Assembly (NCBI GenBank): GCA_965207995.1 | Contig: OZ242299.1 | Coordinates: forward strand, 992,001-1,056,000 | Length of the DNA: 64,000 nucleotides | DNA from: DAOUKH01 sp965207995 | Lineage (GTDB): Bacteria; Chloroflexota; Dehalococcoidia; SHYB01 | Reading direction: 5' to 3' | Part shown: piece after piece, positions 62,618 through 64,000 of the stretch | Layout of the letters: each line of letters starts with the position of its first letter | Numbering within the stretch: the stretch's first letter is position 1 | Translations under genes and position numbers: made by a program | The notes under the pieces: generated by a model | The model's database searches: none | What the model was told of the DNA's origin: nothing | The model's input: only the letters and a program-made list of their open reading frames with translations

Positions 62618-64000
62618 ATGGCGTCGGCTGAAGAGATCAAACGGCGTATCGACATCGTCGAGTTCATCGGCGAGAGCGTCGCGCTGAAGCGGGCGGGGCG
62701 CAACTTCACCGCCCCCTGCCCCTTCCACCAAGAACGCACGCCGTCGTTCATCGTCACCCCGGAGCGGCAGACGTGGCACTGCTTCGGGGCGTGCTCCACC
62801 GGCGGCGACGTCTTCACGTTCGTGATGCGCCGCGACGGAGTCGAGTTCGGGGAGGCCCTGCGGATGTTGGCGGCGCGGGCCGGCGTCGAGCTCCAGCCGC
62901 GGGGCGTGGCGCGGGGCCGGCAGGAGCGGTCGAAGGCGCTCAAGGAGATCAACCTCACCGCGGCCAACTACTATCGCGACGCGTTGCTGAAGGAGCCATC
63001 CGCTGGGCCGGCCCGCGACTATCTGACGCGGCGCGGCTTGGACCAATCGGCCATCGAAGACTTCCGGCTGGGCTTCATGCCGCAGTCGAGCGAGGACCTC
63101 GAGCGCCGCCTTCGGGATGAGGGCCACGACGAACGCCTGTGGGTCGCGGCGGGCCTGTTCCGCAGGCGCGATGACGGCTCGACGGGGCCGATGTTCCGGG
63201 GTCGCCTCATCATCGCGATCCAGGACGAGCGCTCCGACTACATCGGCTTCGGCGCGCGGGCGCTCGACGACTCGACGCCGAAGTATCTCAACACCCCCCA
63301 GACGGAGATCTTCGAGAAGCGGGCCGTCCTCTACGCCATCAACCACGCCCGCGACGCCATCCGCGAGCAGGGCCAGGCGGTGATCGTCGAGGGCTACATG
63401 GACGTGATCGCCGCCCACCAGCACGGCTTCAAGAACGTCGTGGCGTCCATGGGGACCGCGCTCACCGAAGACCAGGTCGCATCGCTGACTCGGCTGGCAG
63501 GGCGGTTCGTCCTGGCTCTCGACGCCGACGCCGCGGGCGACGAGGCGACGCTGCGGAGCCTGGAAAGCTCGTGGCGCATCCTCGACAGGCCTCGCCGACC
63601 GCGGGCCGCGGGGCCGCAGCTGACCGACGCGGAGGAGCGCGGCCCGCCCGAGCTCCGGGTCATGGACCTGCCCCGCGGCAAGGACCCGGACGACATCATC
63701 CGCGAGTCGCCGGAGCTATGGGAGCAGCTCGTGGTCGGGGCGCGGCCGGTGATCGACTACGTCTTCGAGACGGTGACGGCTCGGTTCGACACGTCGACGG
63801 CGGCAGGAAAGCAGGCGGTGACGCAACGCCTGGCGCCCCTGGTACGCAACGCCCCGAACGTCTACGAACAGAGTGCGCGGGTCGCCCGCCTTGCACAGAT
63901 GTTGCGGGTGGGAGAAAATATGATACGGCTCGCTATTGGCGAGGGGTTGACTTCCCGCGGGGTTCGTCGCGCTCAAAATAGCGCCCCCCGGCGGCGGTAC
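62618..64000 (+). CDS. dnaG: DNA primase DnaG, 3' end beyond the window
   Basis: The first 461 residues of DNA primase; the frame is open to the window edge. The CHC2 zinc domain is CPFHQERTPSFIVTPERQTWHCFGACSTGGDV (Cys-His-Cys-Cys ligands, with CFGAC in place of the more common CFGCG). The TOPRIM core is present: YIGFGARALDD, YLNTPQTEIFEK, AVIVEGYMDVIAAHQHGFKNVVASMGTALTEDQV (Glu-Gly-Tyr-Met-Asp) and FVLALDADAAGDEATLRS (DxD). The helicase-binding C-domain lies outside. Starts 47 bases after the dGTPase-like gene; rpoD usually follows in related genomes, which cannot be checked here. Confidence 0.95.
   Translation, partial: MASAEEIKRRIDIVEFIGESVALKRAGRNFTAPCPFHQERTPSFIVTPERQTWHCFGACSTGGDVFTFVMRRDGVEFGEALRMLAARAGVELQPRGVARGRQERSKALKEINLTAANYYRDALLKEPSAGPARDYLTRRGLDQSAIEDFRLGFMPQSSEDLERRLRDEGHDERLWVAAGLFRRRDDGSTGPMFRGRLIIAIQDERSDYIGFGARALDDSTPKYLNTPQTEIFEKRAVLYAINHARDAIREQGQAVIVEGYMDVIAAHQHGFKNVVASMGTALTEDQVASLTRLAGRFVLALDADAAGDEATLRSLESSWRILDRPRRPRAAGPQLTDAEERGPPELRVMDLPRGKDPDDIIRESPELWEQLVVGARPVIDYVFETVTARFDTSTAAGKQAVTQRLAPLVRNAPNVYEQSARVARLAQMLRVGENMIRLAIGEGLTSRGVRRAQNSAPRRRY

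Overview
The window is 64 kb of GC-rich bacterial chromosome. It reads as a Chloroflexota genome, plausibly from the Dehalococcoidia/SAR202 side. The placement is inference from several traits: many lipoproteins and secreted proteins with Pro/Thr-rich linkers, TATAAT boxes placed so that mRNAs start at or within a few bases of the ATG, a GpsA with an altered dinucleotide-binding loop, a LexA-type palindrome of the Gram-positive/Chloroflexi form, and several families of palindromic intergenic repeats. No rRNA gene is present; the only RNA gene seen is one tRNA-Asn.

Layout. 1-4.6 kb: a minus-strand catabolic operon (molybdenum hydroxylase large subunit, MoaD-like protein, an unrecognised alpha/beta-barrel-like protein, a phosphotriesterase-family hydrolase, and an edge-truncated gene). 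4.9-7.8 kb: rlmB, then a SnoaL / DUF35 / thiolase-like cluster. 8-12 kb: a RecQ helicase with three HRDC domains, bracketed by 61-bp direct repeats, and a squalene/phytoene synthase. 12.2-17.7 kb: an orphan peptide-type solute-binding lipoprotein, a Pro/Thr-rich surface protein and ftsH. 17.8-24.3 kb: dinB, a membrane protein, HAD and VOC proteins, tRNA-Asn, mnmE, plsC-cmk. 24.6-29.6 kb: an orphan RHH antitoxin, a tandem pair of duplicated lipoproteins, two enoyl-CoA hydratases and an acyl-CoA ligase. 29.6-36.3 kb: a vapBC-type pair, der-plsY-gpsA, argF and glmS. 36.4-38.4 kb: a second thiolase-like/DUF35 pair. 38.7-39.4 kb: a second PIN/RHH pair.

39.6-49.9 kb holds the most unusual part: a minus-strand HK97-type virion module in the order portal, prohead protease, major capsid protein, connector, tail terminator-like, tail tube-like, a 61-residue protein where the tape measure should be, distal-tail-like, hub-like, and a small coiled-coil protein. 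No terminase, integrase, lysis or replication gene is visible. Palindromic repeats fill most gaps and one lies in frame inside the portal gene. Upstream of the portal is a good promoter (TTGACA-N17-TATCGT) with a near-consensus LexA/SOS box at the predicted start of transcription, followed by a terminator-like hairpin in a 240-nt leader. This looks like a domesticated, DNA-damage-controlled capsid or gene-transfer-agent-like locus.

50-64 kb returns to housekeeping genes: 4-OT tautomerase, SRAP protein, cupin, uvrC, a tail-anchored protein, a cytidylate-kinase-like protein, rpiB, a XerC/D recombinase, a zinc-ribbon protein, thpR, a Mug-type glycosylase, NAD synthetase, a MIP18-family protein with an Mrp-type ATPase, a dGTPase-like HD protein and the start of dnaG.

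The genes fall into three functional themes: acyl-CoA/aromatic-type catabolism (molybdenum hydroxylase operon, two thiolase/DUF35 pairs, crotonases, acyl-CoA ligase), genome maintenance and nucleotide metabolism (recQ, dinB, uvrC, SRAP, glycosylase, dGTPase, dnaG), and phospholipid synthesis (plsC, plsY, gpsA). The repeat families (here named A-E) run through most gaps and in places substitute for recognisable terminators.
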